DNA from: Cyclostephanos tholiformis
Taxonomy: Eukaryota > Bacillariophyta > Thalassiosirophyceae > Thalassiosirales > Thalassiosiraceae
Assembly (NCBI GenBank): GCA_036939975.1
Contig: JALLPB010001355.1
Location: 1-10,189 of the forward strand
Length of the DNA: 10,189 nucleotides
Direction of reading: 5' to 3'
The first letter of the stretch is position 1; each line of letters begins with the position of its first letter. Below, one piece after another: positions 7,958 through 10,189 of the stretch. The notes under the pieces were generated by a model that was given only the letters and a program-made list of their open reading frames with translations, searched no databases and was not told the DNA's origin. A program made the position numbers and the translations under genes.

Positions 7958-10048
7958 CTAATCAACGCGCACTTCGCCCTGACACTTGCCTGCATTCGTC
8001 TCCTCCGTTGGAGTCTCTGAAGCCATAGCAAGCGCTTCCTCGGCATCGAGCTCGTCCAATCTTCTCCTAATCACATTTCTGTCCTCTGAACTGAAGTGTT
8101 CGATAGCCGCCTCCATTTCCCTCCTCTGTCGTTTAAGCTCGCACCCAAAGCATGTATCCGCTAGTCCTATTTCACTTGCCGACAATGAAAGAAGCCTCTG
8201 CTCCTCCTCGTCCATCCAACCCTGTACAGCAGGAGGCTGCTCTCCTTCTTCTGCCAAAATTTGTCTCCACCGCTCCAACTTGTCCTCCTTCTTCGACTTC
8301 TGTGGCATTTTGACCCCATGCCATTCCAAAAGCGCATTCAACTCAGATACATTGAGTTTATCTATACTCTTACCTTGTTCCAGTATTGCACGTGCCTTGT
8401 CCTCCGTCGCTTTGCATTGGAGACGAAGTTTCTTCTCCCACATGAGGTCATCCCTCTCCCTAGCTCGTGTTGAAATCTCCGCAGCAATAAAGATGTCATC
8501 AGACGTCAAGTGTGTTCCTCCACCACTTGCATGGAACCGCCCACCATGCGTCCGAGCATTTGCAAGTGCCTGCTGCCTTGCGAGTGTGTTTGGCTGCATC
8601 AGCTGCTGCTCCTCGTCCTCCTCCGGCGACAGCTGGAATTCGGCCTTAAGCCAATCTGCATCGTATCCAGCTTGCTTGAGTGATGCAATGGCATTGTTGT
8701 TGGCGGTTTGAACGGCCCAATAGATTTTGTTGGTGTTGCCATCATCACCGAGTTCACGGAGAACCTTTGGATCCTCCAAACAGGCTCTAGTGATGGCCCC
8801 ATCCTCCGAAACTGCCCCAACCTTCCTCCATGCAGCCAGACTTCTCTCCTTGCTAAAGCCCTTCTGAAAAGCACCCTCATGAACATAGTGCCCTGTCTCC
8901 CGGTCAATTCCTCCAAACACAGGCAATCCCACTAACTTGGGTTGTAGCGAGAGACTCTTTCCTGCAAGCAATCTTGCGTCAACGATGTCATCCAAGTTCT
9001 TCATGAATTGGGTCTTGAAGGGACCATAATTCTGGTCTGTTTCTTGAGTAACGTGTGTTGTATTAGGCACACACGGATAAAGAACAAACCTGAGCAACCT
9101 TAACTTCGCAAGAAGAGAGAGGTTTGTGCGACCCGGGCCACTATCAACCTTCAAGATCACACGTTTCCCTGGCCTATCCTTGGCATTTGGGAACAACGGT
9201 ACAATTGAATTCAAGAGATATTTCTCAAATTCATTGTCGTCCATCCCACCCTTTTCATTCTGACCAAAGGTGACTGGCCATGAGCAGATTTCATTCGTGC
9301 CAAACTTGCCAAAGATTCTCGGAATATGCTCTGCAACGTTATAATGTACATGCATTGTTTCTGCTGTCTGCGCCTTTGTTTGAAACTGTAGATGGGGCGG
9401 GAGCGCCTCACCAGCGGCTGTACTTCCCGTTATTAGTGTCGTTCTTGTCAGGGCGCTTCTCGATGTAGCCTTCCCTGTATGGGGGAATCGTGGGTCATAC
9501 AATACCGCCTCCGGCCGGCCACCACGCTCTGAATTGCTGCCATCAAGGGAGCAACATGACTCATCGAAGTTGACAATATTCGACAGCTGCTCCTTTGGTA
9601 TAGTCACCTTGTTTGTTGACGGGTCGCATATTGCTGTGCCAAGATTGACAATATCTCTCTCCCAATTGTCAAACCACATGGAAATATTTTGGTAGTTTGT
9701 CCAGCGTATTCTCCTGTCCTCGACATTGCTATCTTTTGACACATTCAAGTTGATTGATGTGTCCTTGAGCACATGCTGGAGAAGGTGCTGTGCGAGACGA
9801 GAATCGGATTGCACGTCAGCCCCCCAAACCACCTTCTCGATGCGCGCACGAAGTTTTCTGAAAGTGCACTCACGCGACTTGCCACTTGCATTTTGGATTG
9901 CAACGTAGTTATCTGCTGCCATGCACAGATTTTTGTAATGCAGCTCGTCGACGGTCCCTTTTGGACCTTTCCTAAGTGGGGATACGCCAATATCTCCACT
10001 CACAACTTTTTTCTGGATAGTTCGCGGACACAGATCAACCTTAACAGC
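7958..10048 (-). CDS. Pogo/CENP-B-like DDE transposase with C-terminal SAP domain, 5' incomplete
   Basis: The open frame runs from after a TAA at 10051-10049 to TAG at 7960-7958 (696 codons). The first ATG is only at 9922; upstream residues (DLCPRTIQKK, GVSPLRKGPKG) look like the end of a helix-turn-helix DNA-binding domain, so the true start lies further upstream. A DDE fold is suggested by NFDE (Asp about nt 9565), ILKVDSGPGRTN (about 9145) and TDQNYGPFK (about 9037). The last two Asp are 35 residues apart, as in the Tc1/mariner-pogo group, and the third acidic residue is Asp. The C-terminal third has charged helical segments, a SAP-like motif and a CxxC. It would bind element ends and catalyse cut-and-paste transposition in the nucleus. 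All three Asp appear intact, but the 5' break suggests this copy is inactive or needs an unseen intron. Confidence 0.8.
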   Translation of the reverse strand, partial: AVKVDLCPRTIQKKVVSGDIGVSPLRKGPKGTVDELHYKNLCMAADNYVAIQNASGKSRECTFRKLRARIEKVVWGADVQSDSRLAQHLLQHVLKDTSINLNVSKDSNVEDRRIRWTNYQNISMWFDNWERDIVNLGTAICDPSTNKVTIPKEQLSNIVNFDESCCSLDGSNSERGGRPEAVLYDPRFPHTGKATSRSALTRTTLITGSTAAGEALPPHLQFQTKAQTAETMHVHYNVAEHIPRIFGKFGTNEICSWPVTFGQNEKGGMDDNEFEKYLLNSIVPLFPNAKDRPGKRVILKVDSGPGRTNLSLLAKLRLLRFVLYPCVPNTTHVTQETDQNYGPFKTQFMKNLDDIVDARLLAGKSLSLQPKLVGLPVFGGIDRETGHYVHEGAFQKGFSKERSLAAWRKVGAVSEDGAITRACLEDPKVLRELGDDGNTNKIYWAVQTANNNAIASLKQAGYDADWLKAEFQLSPEEDEEQQLMQPNTLARQQALANARTHGGRFHASGGGTHLTSDDIFIAAEISTRARERDDLMWEKKLRLQCKATEDKARAILEQGKSIDKLNVSELNALLEWHGVKMPQKSKKEDKLERWRQILAEEGEQPPAVQGWMDEEEQRLLSLSASEIGLADTCFGCELKRQRREMEAAIEHFSSEDRNVIRRRLDELDAEEALAMASETPTEETNAGKCQGEVRVD
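8257..8365 (-). other. SAP-like DNA-binding motif in the transposase
   Basis: The segment starting LNVSELNALLEWHGV and ending KKEDKLERWRQIL has the two-helix SAP pattern: Leu-x-Val-x-Glu-Leu, a turn with Gly, then Lys-rich helix 2 beginning after the loop. SAP domains bind AT-rich or scaffold DNA, so it may aid target or end binding. Confidence 0.6.
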
Positions 10049-10170
10049 TTAACCCCTATGGCTGCAGATCTGCGACCACTTTTTTTAGGGCTTCGTAAAT
10101 GTGCTATAACTTCTCGAATTTTTGTCCTCAAAAACATCTGAACACACCAAAATGTAGCTGAGGTCTTCAG
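10049..10170 (-). pseudogene. Frameshifted 5' part of the transposase (HTH region)
   Basis: Upstream of the TAA that closes the main frame, another frame is open from about 10170. An ATG at 10137 is followed by FLRTKIREVIAHLRSP, KKSGRRSAAIGV. This reads like the start of the helix-turn-helix region that continues in the main frame as AVKVDLCPRTIQ. The switch lies near 10040-10050. A single-base indel, a sequencing error or a small intron could explain it. An in-frame TAG at 10173-10171 limits the upstream extension. Confidence 0.5.
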
Positions 10171-10175
10171 CTACA
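10153..10175. repeat. Perfect 9-bp inverted repeat with 5-nt loop
   Basis: TGTAGCTGA and TCAGCTACA flank GGTCT, just upstream of the transposase. It could be a transposase binding site, part of a subterminal repeat or a chance hairpin. Confidence 0.7.
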
Positions 10176-10189
10176 ATCGTGGCGTTTCA

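Larger units (their letters stand above)
7958..10189 (-). mobile_element. DNA transposon carrying a pogo/CENP-B-like DDE transposase (ends not located)
   Basis: The element is identified by its transposase. I found no terminal inverted repeats or TA target duplication. The right end probably lies outside the window, and the left end is somewhere between 7853 and 7957. Its base composition is even, unlike the repeat-rich genes to the left. Confidence 0.65.

Noticed and set aside
7986..8711. 241-codon plus-strand ORF
   Set aside because: It is antisense to the transposase C-terminus, is Ser/Cys-rich low complexity and has no recognisable domain.
7853..10189. Terminal inverted repeats and TA duplication of the transposon
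   Set aside because: No convincing matching ends were visible; the right end is probably outside the window.

Overview
The window looks like nuclear DNA from a unicellular stramenopile, most likely a diatom. This is inferred from three things: short GT-AG introns (about 70-270 nt), a tandem GH19-like (chitinase-fold) secreted protein of a type I associate with diatoms, and a pogo/CENP-B-like DDE transposase with a C-terminal SAP domain of a type also common there. I could not search a database. Composition is strongly mosaic: CpG- and trinucleotide-rich tracts (TCG/GAC repeats, long C and G runs) alternate with balanced or AT-richer DNA.

Layout. (1) About 181-4902, plus strand: one gene of nine exons encoding about 1,344 aa. 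It has a basic N-terminus with a signal-anchor-like hydrophobic stretch, three homologous GH19-like domains and a Ser/Thr/Pro linker. Exon 1 is a 2.2-kb GC-rich, repeat-laden block; exons 2-9 are short and of ordinary composition. The splice joins keep frame throughout and rebuild conserved motifs. (2) 4903-5528: convergent intergenic spacer with one weak poly(A)-signal candidate. (3) 7336-5529, minus strand: four coding exons encoding a 414-aa hnRNP F/H-like protein with two quasi-RRMs, a poly-Gln N-terminus and a Gly-rich linker; a 5' non-coding exon is likely. (4) 7358-7709: probable leader and promoter region of this gene, possibly shared with a divergent plus-strand ORF. (5) 7710-7889, plus strand: a small ORF of unknown function, possibly only a first exon. 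(6) 7958 to the right edge, minus strand: a transposable element with a DDE transposase whose 5' end appears frameshifted.

The genes do not form a pathway. The GH19-like protein probably acts in the secretory pathway or cell wall, the RRM protein in RNA processing, and the transposase is a genomic parasite. The points most worth checking are: the GH19 general-acid Glu position is substituted in all three domains; intron positions differ between the tandem domains and composition shifts inside domain 2; and the RRM gene, whose family binds G-tracts, carries a dense G-tract array in its own transcript just downstream of a splice donor.
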